Assembly: GCF_040049195.1 (NCBI RefSeq)
Contig: NZ_JBDZDL010000001.1
Source of the DNA: NCEH01 sp040049195
GTDB lineage: Bacteria > Pseudomonadota > Alphaproteobacteria > Rhizobiales > Xanthobacteraceae
Reading direction: 5' to 3' (one strand)
DNA: 64,000 nt
The notes below the pieces were generated by a model. The model was not told where the DNA came from and did not search any database. It saw nothing but the letters and a program-made list of their open reading frames with translations. Of this stretch, positions 43,241 to 51,585 are shown in pieces. Position 1 is the stretch's first letter. Each line of letters opens with the position of its first letter. Made by a program: the position numbers and the translations under genes.

Positions 43241-43879
43241 ATGCCCCCCATGTTCGACCTCTCCCTCTATCTCGTCACCGATCCGGCCCAGACCGCCGCG
43301 CGCGGGTTGCTCGCCACCGTCGAACAGGCGGTGCAGGGGGGCGTGACACTGGTGCAATTGCGTGATCCGCAGGCGAAGGGCCGGGCGCTGGTGGAGCAGG
43401 CGCGCGCCCTGAAGGCGCTGCTGGCGCCCCACGGCATTCCGCTCATCATCAACGACCGGGTGGATGTGGCGCTCGCGGCGGACGCCGACGGCGTGCATCT
43501 CGGGCAGGACGACATCGACCCCGCCGCCGCGCGCGCCGTACTCGGGGCGGGGCGCATTCTCGGCCTCTCCGTCGGCTCGCCGGAGGAACTCGCGGTCTCC
43601 GACCTGTCGGGCGTGGATTATGTCGGCGTCGGGCCGGTGAAGGCCACCGGCACCAAGAGCGACGCCGGCGGGGCCATCGGCGTTGCGGGCCTCGCGGCCT
43701 TGCGCAAGCTTATCTCCTTGCCGCTGGTGGGGATCGGCGGCATCGACGCGGCCATCGCGCCCGATATCATCCGCGCCGGGGCCGACGGCATCGCCGTCGT
43801 CTCCGCACTCTGCCGCGCGCCCGACGTCACGGCGGCCGCGCGCGATTTGCGGGCGGTGATCGCCGCCGCCCGCGCCTGA
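43241..43879 (+). CDS. thiE: thiamine-phosphate synthase
   Basis: 212 residues, TIM barrel with LYLVTD, QLRDPQAKGR, IINDRVDVALAADADGVHLGQDD, YVGVGPVKATGTKSDAG and GIGGI; the catalytic and phosphate-binding residues are in place. It joins HMP-PP and HET-P to give thiamine phosphate. GAGAG precedes the ATG; the longer frame is not conserved. No TPP riboswitch elements were found upstream. Its position between glcF and malate synthase has no evident metabolic reason. Confidence 0.93.
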   Translation: MPPMFDLSLYLVTDPAQTAARGLLATVEQAVQGGVTLVQLRDPQAKGRALVEQARALKALLAPHGIPLIINDRVDVALAADADGVHLGQDDIDPAAARAVLGAGRILGLSVGSPEELAVSDLSGVDYVGVGPVKATGTKSDAGGAIGVAGLAALRKLISLPLVGIGGIDAAIAPDIIRAGADGIAVVSALCRAPDVTAAARDLRAVIAAARA

Positions 43880-43970
43880 GGTTTTTCCCGCCGGACCGCG
43901 CTTCAGGCGCCCCGGCGGCGTTCCCGTCACGGGAAAGCTGTTTGTTTCGTTCCCATAGGAGACCGACATC

Positions 43971-45569
43971 ATGTCGACCCCCACCTTGCCCACCGGGCTT
44001 GTCATCACCGGCAAGCTCGCCCCGCGTTACGACGAGATCCTCACGCCCGAAGCGCTCGCCTTCGTCGCCGAGCTGCAGCGCAATTTCAACGCCACGCGCC
44101 TCGCTTTGCTGGAGGCCCGCGCCACCCGCCAGGCCCGCTTCGATGCCGGCGAACTGCCGGACTTCCTGCAAGAGACCCAGGGCATCCGCGATGCCGAATG
44201 GAGCATTGCCCCGCTGCCGCAGGACCTGCTGGACCGTCGCGTGGAGATCACCGGGCCGGTGGACCGCAAGATGATCGTCAATGCGCTGAATTCCGGCGCC
44301 AAGGTCTTCATGGCGGATTTCGAGGACGCCTCCTCGCCCTTCTGGTCCAACATGATCGAGGGCCAGATCAACCTGAAGGACCGCTGGGCCGGCGCGATCG
44401 ATTTCCACGATCCCTCCAACGGCAAGGACTATAAGCTCGGCGAGACCCCCGCGGTGCTGATCATCCGCCCGCGCGGCTGGCATCTGCCGGAGGCCAATGT
44501 GGAGGTGGACGGCGCGCCTGTGTCCGGCGCCCTGTTCGATTTCGGCCTCTATGCCTTCCACAATGCCAAGGCGGCGCTGGCGCAGGGCTCCGGCCCCTAT
44601 TTCTATCTGCCCAAGACCGAGAGCCATTTGGAAGCGCGGCTGTGGAACGAGGTGTTCTCGTTCGCCGAGGCGCGCATTGGCCTGCCGGCCAATTGCATCA
44701 AGGCCACGGTGCTGATCGAGACCCTGCCGGCGGTGTTCGAGATGGATGAGATCCTCTACGAGCTGCGCGACCATGTGGCGGGGCTGAACATCGGCCGCTG
44801 GGACTACATCTTCTCCTTCATCAAGCGGCTGGGAAAGAACGCCCGCTTCCTCACCCCCGACCGGGGCCGCATGGTGATGAGCGAAGCCTTCCTCAAAGCC
44901 TATGGATCGCTGCTGGTGAAGACCTGCCACCGCCGCGGCGCGTTCGCCATGGGCGGCATGGCGGCACAGATTCCGGTCAAGGGCGATGCCGCCGCCAACA
45001 CCGCCGCCTTCGCCAAGGTGCAGGCCGACAAGGAGCGCGAGGCCGGCGAAGGGTGCGACGGCACCTGGGTCGCCCATCCCGATCTGGTGAAGGTGGCGCA
45101 GGAGGTATTCGACCGCCTGATGCCCACCCCCAACCAGCTCCAACGCAAGCGGCAGGATGTGAGCGTGAGCCGCGACGATCTGCTGGTGATGCACCAGGGC
45201 GCGCGCACGGAGGCCGGGCTGCGGGAGAATATCCGCGTCGGCGTGCAATATATCGAGGCGTGGCTGCGCGGACGCGGGGCGGTGCCGCTCTACAACCTCA
45301 TGGAGGATGCCGCGACCGCAGAGATCAGCCGCGCGCAGATCTGGCAATGGATCCACCTCGGCGCGACGTTGGAGGATGGGCGCACGGTGACGGGGGATCT
45401 CTTCACCGCGCTGCTGGACGATGAAATGGCCAAGCTGCGCGAAACCCTCGGTCCCGACGTCTACGACAAGGGGCGTTTCCCCGAGGCGATCAAGCTGTTC
45501 TCGGACATGACCCTCGCGCCCCAGTTCGAGGAATTCCTCACTTTGCCGGCTTATAAGCTGATCGCCTGA
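43971..45569 (+). CDS. aceB: malate synthase A
   Basis: 532 residues, the length of the short A-type enzyme. Motifs include MADFEDASSPFW, IIRPRGWHLPEANVEVDG, LPKTESHLEARLWNEVF, ATVLIETLPAVFEMDEIL and GMAAQIPVKGD. It condenses glyoxylate with acetyl-CoA to malate. With GlcDEF just upstream it would complete glycolate assimilation. An AGGAG site precedes the ATG. No isocitrate lyase gene is in the window. Confidence 0.95.
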   Translation: MSTPTLPTGLVITGKLAPRYDEILTPEALAFVAELQRNFNATRLALLEARATRQARFDAGELPDFLQETQGIRDAEWSIAPLPQDLLDRRVEITGPVDRKMIVNALNSGAKVFMADFEDASSPFWSNMIEGQINLKDRWAGAIDFHDPSNGKDYKLGETPAVLIIRPRGWHLPEANVEVDGAPVSGALFDFGLYAFHNAKAALAQGSGPYFYLPKTESHLEARLWNEVFSFAEARIGLPANCIKATVLIETLPAVFEMDEILYELRDHVAGLNIGRWDYIFSFIKRLGKNARFLTPDRGRMVMSEAFLKAYGSLLVKTCHRRGAFAMGGMAAQIPVKGDAAANTAAFAKVQADKEREAGEGCDGTWVAHPDLVKVAQEVFDRLMPTPNQLQRKRQDVSVSRDDLLVMHQGARTEAGLRENIRVGVQYIEAWLRGRGAVPLYNLMEDAATAEISRAQIWQWIHLGATLEDGRTVTGDLFTALLDDEMAKLRETLGPDVYDKGRFPEAIKLFSDMTLAPQFEEFLTLPAYKLIA

Positions 45570-45714
45570 GGCGGTTCGCCGGCCGCCCTTTGCCTATGCG
45601 CGCGGGGCGGCTGGCTCTACCTTACGTAACGTTACAAAAAATTCATGGGCAGCGGCCCTTCTTCCGCCGCGTGCGCCGCCTCATATGCAAGTCGGTCAAC
45701 AACCGGAGGCGGAG

Positions 45715-46539
45715 ATGACTCCCGAGGAACGTGCGCTTATTGACGGCCTGTTCGATCGCATGCGCGGCCTGGAAGGCCAGCCGCGCGATCGCGAGGCCGA
45801 AGCGCTGATCGCCCAGCGCCTGGCCGAACTGCCCCACGCGACCTACGCCCTGGCGCAGACCGTGCTGGTGCAGGAGCATGCCCTGACTCAGGCCTCCGCC
45901 CGCATTCAGGAACTGGAGCAGCAGGTCCGCGAGGTCGCTGCGCCCCCGCAGCAGGAAAGCACCAGCTTCCTCGGCGGCCTGTTCGGCGGCGGCCGCACCT
46001 CGGTGCCCACCGCCGGCGCGCGCCCCGGTGGCGCCCCCATGGGCCTGCCGCCCCAGGTGAACACCGCCGGCCAGCCCAATTCCGGGGCCTGGGGCCAGCA
46101 GAATTATGCCCAGCAGGGCTATGGCCAGCAGCCGCCTTATCCCCAGCAGGGTGGCTATCCCCAACAGGGCGGTCCTTGGGGCGGCCAGCAGCGCGGCTTC
46201 GGCGGCGGTGGTGGCTTCGGCGGTGGCGGGTTCCTCCAGGGGGCGCTTGCGACTGCAGCCGGCGTCGCCGGTGGCGCGCTCCTGTTCGACGGCATCAAGG
46301 GCCTGATGTCCGGCGGCACCGGTCCGGTCGCCCAGCAGGCGGCGGCGCTGGAAACGCCGAAGGAAACGCCGGCGGCTGACACCGGCAATCTCGGCGCGGA
46401 TGCGCAGACCGCGCTCGGCGGCGACCCAGGTGCCTCCGCGGACGCCGGCTGGGATACTGCCGACGCCCAGGATGCCGGCTATGACAACAGCGACGACGGC
46501 GGCTGGAGCGACGGCGGCTCGGACGATTCCTGGGCCTGA
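45715..46539 (+). CDS. DUF2076 domain protein
   Basis: 274 residues. An N-terminal helical segment MTPEERALIDGLFDRMR is the hallmark of DUF2076, followed by a coiled coil (QASARIQELEQQVREV), a Gln/Tyr/Gly/Pro-rich stretch, a GGGGFGGGGFLQGALATAAGVAGGALLF hydrophobic segment (cited as a composite region near residues 165-195) and a very acidic Asp/Gly tail. Function is unknown; these are often periplasmic-ligand-like or envelope-associated. GGAGG precedes the ATG at 45715, preferred over 45685. A GTAACGTTAC palindrome lies at 45626-45635 upstream. Confidence 0.78.
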   Translation: MTPEERALIDGLFDRMRGLEGQPRDREAEALIAQRLAELPHATYALAQTVLVQEHALTQASARIQELEQQVREVAAPPQQESTSFLGGLFGGGRTSVPTAGARPGGAPMGLPPQVNTAGQPNSGAWGQQNYAQQGYGQQPPYPQQGGYPQQGGPWGGQQRGFGGGGGFGGGGFLQGALATAAGVAGGALLFDGIKGLMSGGTGPVAQQAAALETPKETPAADTGNLGADAQTALGGDPGASADAGWDTADAQDAGYDNSDDGGWSDGGSDDSWA

Positions 46540-46574
46540 TCCGGCACGCCGGACTTTTTCTCACGGATAAATCG

Positions 46575-46604
46575 AAACCCCGCGGCGCTATCGCGGGGTT
46601 TTTC
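46575..46604. terminator. rho-independent terminator after the DUF2076 gene
   Basis: Perfect arms AAACCCCGCG (46575-46584) and CGCGGGGTTT (46592-46601), 7-nt loop, T tail. It lies between the convergent DUF2076 and pdeM genes, and because the left arm begins with AAA it can also act on the minus strand. Confidence 0.85.
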
Positions 46605-46617
46605 ATTATGAGCGGCC

Positions 46618-47319
46618 TCAGTCGCCGAGGCAGGCGTCCACGGCGATCCGATAGGTGCGCGCCGCGCCGAGCATGTGGGCTTCGTACGGCCCGCCGAACA
46701 GGCCCGACACCGCCGGGTGGCGCACGTTCAGCCCGCCGGTGAGGCTGCCCAAGGCGGGCAGGACCATGCGGGCGCCGTCGGTGGCGAAGCAGCGCCGGCG
46801 GATCGAGCGTCCGCGCTGCACCAGCCGCGCGACGGGATGCAGATGGCCCGCCACTTCCCCCGCCGCCGCGCCGGGCAACGGCTCGTGGCGGAAGGTGAGG
46901 GGGCCGATGCGGATCTCCCGGGCCCATTCCCCTTCCAGCAGGGCGCTGGGCTCGGGATCATGATTGCCGGCGATCCAGACGAAGGTACGCCCGCGCTGGA
47001 GCACGGAGAGGCGCTCTCGGATGCGCGGCGCGATGCGCTCCTGCGCCCAGCGGTCGTGCAAGGTATCGCCGAGCGCGAGGACAAGGGCGGGCGCCCAGCG
47101 GGCGATGAGGCTTTCCAGCCGGGCGAGGGTATCGGCCGTGTCATAGGGCGGCAACATCTGCCCGCGCCGGGCGAAGGCCGAGGCTTTTTCCAGATGCAGA
47201 TCGGCCACGGCGAGCAGGCCGCGTTCCGGCCACGCCAGCGCGCCGGCTGGATCCAGCACCATTTCCGCGCCGGCAAGGCCGACGAACGAAGGGGGAACAG
47301 AATCGGAGCGCGCGAGCAT
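46618..47319 (-). CDS. pdeM: ligase-associated DNA damage response endonuclease PdeM
   Basis: 233 residues, calcineurin-like metallophosphoesterase with the metal ligands in VADLHLEK, LGDTLHDRW, IAGNHDPEP and GHLHPVARL. PdeM belongs to a bacterial repair set usually encoded with an Lhr-like helicase, an exonuclease and an ATP-dependent ligase. Here the helicase gene is upstream on the same strand but two unrelated genes intervene, and no ligase or exonuclease is present. The ATG at 47319 gives the family start. Confidence 0.88.
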   Translation of the reverse strand: MLARSDSVPPSFVGLAGAEMVLDPAGALAWPERGLLAVADLHLEKASAFARRGQMLPPYDTADTLARLESLIARWAPALVLALGDTLHDRWAQERIAPRIRERLSVLQRGRTFVWIAGNHDPEPSALLEGEWAREIRIGPLTFRHEPLPGAAAGEVAGHLHPVARLVQRGRSIRRRCFATDGARMVLPALGSLTGGLNVRHPAVSGLFGGPYEAHMLGAARTYRIAVDACLGD

Positions 47320-47390
47320 TCTGCGATATTGCCGATCCCGCGCGCGGGGGCAAGCGGAGAGCGCCGAGCCTCCGGTTTGACGGGATGGCG

Positions 47391-47717
47391 CTATTTCTTC
47401 CCCAGCGCGCTGCGTTTCACCTGGCGCACGGCGGCCAGCTGCCCCTCCAGCACGCGGATCGCGTCCTGTTCGCTGTCGCTGAGATTTTCCAGGGGCACAT
47501 GCTTGAGCAGGATCTCCAGCACGTCGCCGATGCGGCCGAGCTGGCGGCCATAGCTGCCGACCTCGTCGAGGATCGCCTGTTCCACTTCCGGGTGCGGGGT
47601 CAGGCCGAGATCGATGTTGAACAGGCCGAACTGCGCGTTCCGCAGATCGAACGACCAGGGGTTGATCTGCTGCCACAATTCCTTCGGCGCCATCGAGACC
47701 TTGAATGCGTTTGCCAT
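47391..47717 (-). CDS. hypothetical protein (108 aa)
   Basis: 108 residues, starting MANAFKVSMAPKELWQQINP; soluble and helical, with an amphipathic C-terminal half (IRVLEGQLAAVRQVKRSA). GGAGGG lies 7 nt before the ATG, and codon use matches neighbours, so it is probably real. The family is not recognised. It stands between pdeM and the secreted protein gene on the same strand. Confidence 0.65.
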   Translation of the reverse strand: MANAFKVSMAPKELWQQINPWSFDLRNAQFGLFNIDLGLTPHPEVEQAILDEVGSYGRQLGRIGDVLEILLKHVPLENLSDSEQDAIRVLEGQLAAVRQVKRSALGKK

Positions 47718-47822
47718 GTCGCCCTCCCTCTGGCGATCAGGCTAGATCCGCGCCACACGGCTGACTAGCGTTAAAGTTGCAGGTGTCAGTGAATGCGGAC
47801 TTGGCGGCCGTCCTCGGGTGCA

Positions 47823-48740
47823 TCAGGGGGCCGGCGTGCCGAGCTTGCCGAAGAGCTTCAGCAGATAGGCTTCGGCTGCATCGCCGAGCAGGTCGCGGTC
47901 CATGCGCATCTCGTCATCGAAGGTGATCTTGGCCAGTGCGCGATCGGTGAGGATGGTGCCGAGCAGGGAGAGCGCGCCATCGGCGTCGAAGACGTTCTCG
48001 GCATAGATCAGGCGGGTGTCCACGGCCGCATCGCCCAGCGCAAAGCGGAAATACTTGAATTGAAGATTGTCGGCGCGGGGCATACGCGGCCCGAGGACGA
48101 AAACGCGGACGCTGCTCCATTCCTCCGGCGTCATCTGCGCGCGCCAGCCTTGCACCGCCGCGTGCATGGCGTCGATCTGCGCCCGCGCGGCGCTCGCGGC
48201 GCTGGCGAGCAGCACCGGGGCAAGCTCGCGCGCCACGCCTTCCAGGCCCGCGCGGCTGAAGGTGCCTGCATCCAGTGTTGCCTGGATAAAGGCGCCGCCC
48301 CGCTGAAGGATGAATTTCGCCCGCGCCTCCCCCGCGGCATCGAGGCCGAGCGTACCGACGATGGGCTCCATGGCCCGTGCCTGGGCCAGCATCGCTTCGA
48401 GGTGCGGGCGCCATTTCGGCGCTTGGCCGGCGGGATCGTCGAGAAAGGCTTCCAGCACCACGATGGTGCCAAGGGCGAGATGGGCGATGGACTTCTGATT
48501 AGTGTAGGCCGGCGGCGTATAGTCGGCGTGCGTCTCGCCCCCGTGAGCAAGCAAGATGAGATCGGCGCCGGCCAGGATCACCGGTCCCCGCTTCGCCAGC
48601 ATTTCCGCCTTTCCGGCGGCATAGGCCGAAAGCGCGGTATCGTTGAACGCCTTGAGCTGTTCCGTATTGGACAGGGCCAGCGCCGGAGCTGAAAGCAGCA
48701 CCAGGGTGAGCGCGAGCCATCCCTTGATCAATTTGCGCAT
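47823..48740 (-). CDS. hypothetical secreted protein
   Basis: 305 residues with a clear signal peptide (LIKGWLALTLVLLSAPALA) and no membrane helix afterwards; mainly alpha-helical. Phrases such as VRVFVLGPRMPRADNLQFKYF recur in an uncharacterised family I cannot name. Start MRKLIKG is chosen because it sets the signal peptide at the N-terminus. Possibly transcribed with lhr, 66 nt upstream. Confidence 0.72.
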   Translation of the reverse strand: MRKLIKGWLALTLVLLSAPALALSNTEQLKAFNDTALSAYAAGKAEMLAKRGPVILAGADLILLAHGGETHADYTPPAYTNQKSIAHLALGTIVVLEAFLDDPAGQAPKWRPHLEAMLAQARAMEPIVGTLGLDAAGEARAKFILQRGGAFIQATLDAGTFSRAGLEGVARELAPVLLASAASAARAQIDAMHAAVQGWRAQMTPEEWSSVRVFVLGPRMPRADNLQFKYFRFALGDAAVDTRLIYAENVFDADGALSLLGTILTDRALAKITFDDEMRMDRDLLGDAAEAYLLKLFGKLGTPAP

Positions 48741-48806
48741 GGAGATCCCCCGTTCCCCCTTTGTGATGCCTAAGCCGGGCGCGGGCAATCCGGACCTTGC
48801 GGGCGA

Positions 48807-51449
48807 TCAGCCCATCGCCTCGCGCACCAGATCCTCTTCCGCCTCCGCCAGCAGCGCCTCGGAGGCGTCCCCGCCCACGGTTTCCCGGCCGATCTCCAGC
48901 AGCACCGGCACCGAGAGCGGCGAGACATGCTCCAGAGGCTGGTGGGCGATGCGGCCCTTGATGCGGGCGAGCATGTCGCCCAGCCGGCGCACGTCCAATA
49001 GGCCGGTCGCGGCATCGGCGCGCGCGGCGCGCAGCAGGATGTGGTCCGGCTCGTGCCGGCGCAGCACGTCATAGATCAGGTCGGTGGAGAAGGTAACCTG
49101 CCGGCCGGTCTTCTCCTTGCCGGGGAAGCGCCGCTCGATCAGCCCGGCGATCACGGCGCAATAGCGGAAGGTGCGCTTCATCAGGGCGCTTTCCGCGAGC
49201 CAGGCTTCCAGATCGTCGCCCAGCATGTCCTGGTCGAACAGGTCGTCGAGCGAAAGCCGGCCCTGCTTCACCGCAAGGCTCATGTCGGACACCGCATAGA
49301 CGGCGAGCGCGTAATCATTGGCGACGAAGCCGAGCGGGTTGAGCCCCGCGCGCTCCAGGCGGCGGGTCAGCAGCATGCCGAGGGTCTGGTGCGCAAGCCG
49401 CCCCTCGAACGGATAGGCGACGAGATAATGCCGCCCGCGATTCTCGAACGTCTCCACCAGCAGGTCGAACCGCCCCGGCAGGCGGGAGCGCAGGCGTTGC
49501 AGGTTCAGCCAGTCGCGCACCTGCGACGGCAGCGTCTTCCACCGCTCGGGCGCGGCCAGCAGCGCCCGCACGCCGGCCGCGAGGAAGGTGGAGAGCGGAA
49601 ACTTGCCCCCCGCATAGGCTGGCACGCGCGGTGAGGTGGCGGTGGACCGCGAGACATAGACCTCGTCCTCCACCATGGCCTCGTAGCGCAGGATCTCGCC
49701 GGCGAACACGAAGGTATCTCCGGGCACCATGGTCTCGACGAAATATTCCTCCACCTCGCCCAGCATTCGCCCGCCGAACCGCACCCGCCCGGCCAGCCCC
49801 GTCTTGGAGGCGCCGCGCGCCGAGACGAGGCGCACTTTGAGCATGGTCGCTTCCACGATGGTGCCCACGTTCATGCGATAGGTCTGCGCGATCATGGGGT
49901 TGGAGACGCGCCAAAGGCCGTCCTTGGTCTTGCGGATCTTGGCGAAGCGCTCATAGGCGCGCAGCGCGTAACCGCCGGTGGCGACGAAATCCACCGCCGC
50001 GTCGAAATCCTCCCGCGAGAGCGCGCGATAGGGCGCGGCGGAGCGCACCTCGTCATAAAGCGCATCGGCGGAAAACGGCGCGGCGCAGGCCATGCCGAGA
50101 ATATGCTGGGCCAGCACGTCGAGCGCGCCGGTGCGCTCGGGCGGGGTGTCCTGTCCACCGGCCCTCACCGCCTCCAGGGCCGCGCGGCATTCCAGCACCT
50201 CGAAGCGATTGGCCGGCACGAGAACGGCCTTGGAGGGCTCGTCCAGCCGATGGTTGGCGCGGCCGATGCGCTGCATGAGGCGCGAGGAGCCTTTCGGCGC
50301 ACCGATATTGACCACCTGGTCCACATCGCCCCAGTCGATGCCGAGATCGAGGGAGGAGGTGCACACCACGCCCTTCAATTTACCGGCCGCGATGGCCGCT
50401 TCCACCCGCCGGCGCTGCTCCACGTCGAGCGAGCCGTGGTGGAGCGCGATCGGCAGATTGAGATCGTTCATGCGCCAGAGTTCCTGGAACAGGAATTCCG
50501 CCTGCCAGCGGGTGTTGACGAACACCAAAGTGGTCTTGTGCGCGGCGATGAGGGCATAGACCTCGGGCAGGGCATGCAGCGCGGTGTGGCTCGCCCAGGG
50601 CATTACCGCCAGGCTCTCCAGCATGGAGAGGTCGGGCGCCGCTCCGCCTGCTGCGATCACGAGGTCGGCGAGCGCGTCCTCCGCGTCGGGGTCGCCCGGA
50701 TGCTGGCCCACGAGGTAGCGGCGCAGATCGTCCGGCTCGGCCACCGTGGCGGAAAGGCCGACGCCCTGGAGCCCCGGCGCGATGCTCCGCAGCCGCGCCA
50801 AAGCGAGCGCGAGCAGGTCGCCGCGCTTGGAGGTGACCAGGGCATGCAATTCGTCCAGCACCACCCGCTTGAGGCCGGAGAAGAGATAGTCCGCATCCTT
50901 CGAGGCCAGTAGCAGGGCGATCTGCTCCGGCGTGGTGAGCAGGATGTCGGGCGGGTCGCGGCGCTGGCGCTGGCGGCGCGAGGCGGGGGTATCGCCGGTG
51001 CGGGTTTCGACACGGATCGGCAGCCCCATCTCGGCGATGGGCGCTTCCAGATTGCGGGCGATATCCACCGCCAGTGCCTTCAGCGGCGAGATATAAAGCG
51101 TGTGCAGCGGGGATTGGCGCGGCGGTGGGACGCGGCCGGCGCGGGGCGCGCCGTCCGCCGTCTCGTCCTTTTTCGCCTTGGCGCGCGCCCGCGCGTCCGT
51201 GCTGCGCGCTTCGCTCAGTTCCACCAGCGTGGGCAGGAAGCCCGCCAGGGTCTTGCCGGCGCCGGTGGGCGCGATGAGGAGGGTGGAGCGGCCCGCCCGC
51301 GCCGAGGCAAGCAGATCCAGCTGATGCGCGCGCGGCTCCCAGCCCCGGGTCGCGAACCAGTCCTGGAACAGCTTCGGCAGCGCATGGGCGCGCCTGTGAG
51401 CAAGGGTCGACACGCAGGGAAGATAAGGCGCGTTCCCCCTTTGTGCCAT
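48807..51449 (-). CDS. lhr: Lhr-like ligase-associated DEAD/DEAH helicase
   Basis: 880 residues. Helicase core with Walker A APTGAGKT, the DELH box, SATVAEP, then the second RecA domain (VFVNTRWQAE, TSSLDLGIDWGDVDQV, QRIGRANHR), and the Lhr winged-helix and core domains. It is a 3'-5' DNA helicase of the ligase-associated DNA damage response type. The ATG at 51449 gives a short lead to the helicase fold; the frame extends much further upstream into ftsW and is rejected there. Divergent from ftsW. Confidence 0.92.
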   Translation of the reverse strand: MAQRGNAPYLPCVSTLAHRRAHALPKLFQDWFATRGWEPRAHQLDLLASARAGRSTLLIAPTGAGKTLAGFLPTLVELSEARSTDARARAKAKKDETADGAPRAGRVPPPRQSPLHTLYISPLKALAVDIARNLEAPIAEMGLPIRVETRTGDTPASRRQRQRRDPPDILLTTPEQIALLLASKDADYLFSGLKRVVLDELHALVTSKRGDLLALALARLRSIAPGLQGVGLSATVAEPDDLRRYLVGQHPGDPDAEDALADLVIAAGGAAPDLSMLESLAVMPWASHTALHALPEVYALIAAHKTTLVFVNTRWQAEFLFQELWRMNDLNLPIALHHGSLDVEQRRRVEAAIAAGKLKGVVCTSSLDLGIDWGDVDQVVNIGAPKGSSRLMQRIGRANHRLDEPSKAVLVPANRFEVLECRAALEAVRAGGQDTPPERTGALDVLAQHILGMACAAPFSADALYDEVRSAAPYRALSREDFDAAVDFVATGGYALRAYERFAKIRKTKDGLWRVSNPMIAQTYRMNVGTIVEATMLKVRLVSARGASKTGLAGRVRFGGRMLGEVEEYFVETMVPGDTFVFAGEILRYEAMVEDEVYVSRSTATSPRVPAYAGGKFPLSTFLAAGVRALLAAPERWKTLPSQVRDWLNLQRLRSRLPGRFDLLVETFENRGRHYLVAYPFEGRLAHQTLGMLLTRRLERAGLNPLGFVANDYALAVYAVSDMSLAVKQGRLSLDDLFDQDMLGDDLEAWLAESALMKRTFRYCAVIAGLIERRFPGKEKTGRQVTFSTDLIYDVLRRHEPDHILLRAARADAATGLLDVRRLGDMLARIKGRIAHQPLEHVSPLSVPVLLEIGRETVGGDASEALLAEAEEDLVREAMG

Positions 51450-51585
51450 GGGCTGGCGGGTCTTCGCGGCAAAAGCCTGGACGGTGCGCCGCGGCAATTC
51501 GGGCGCGGCGGTGCCGGCGATTAATCGCGCGTCAACCAAGCTGTCGCATGGTGTCGACAATTTCCCGCTCCCGGAGTTCCGCCTC

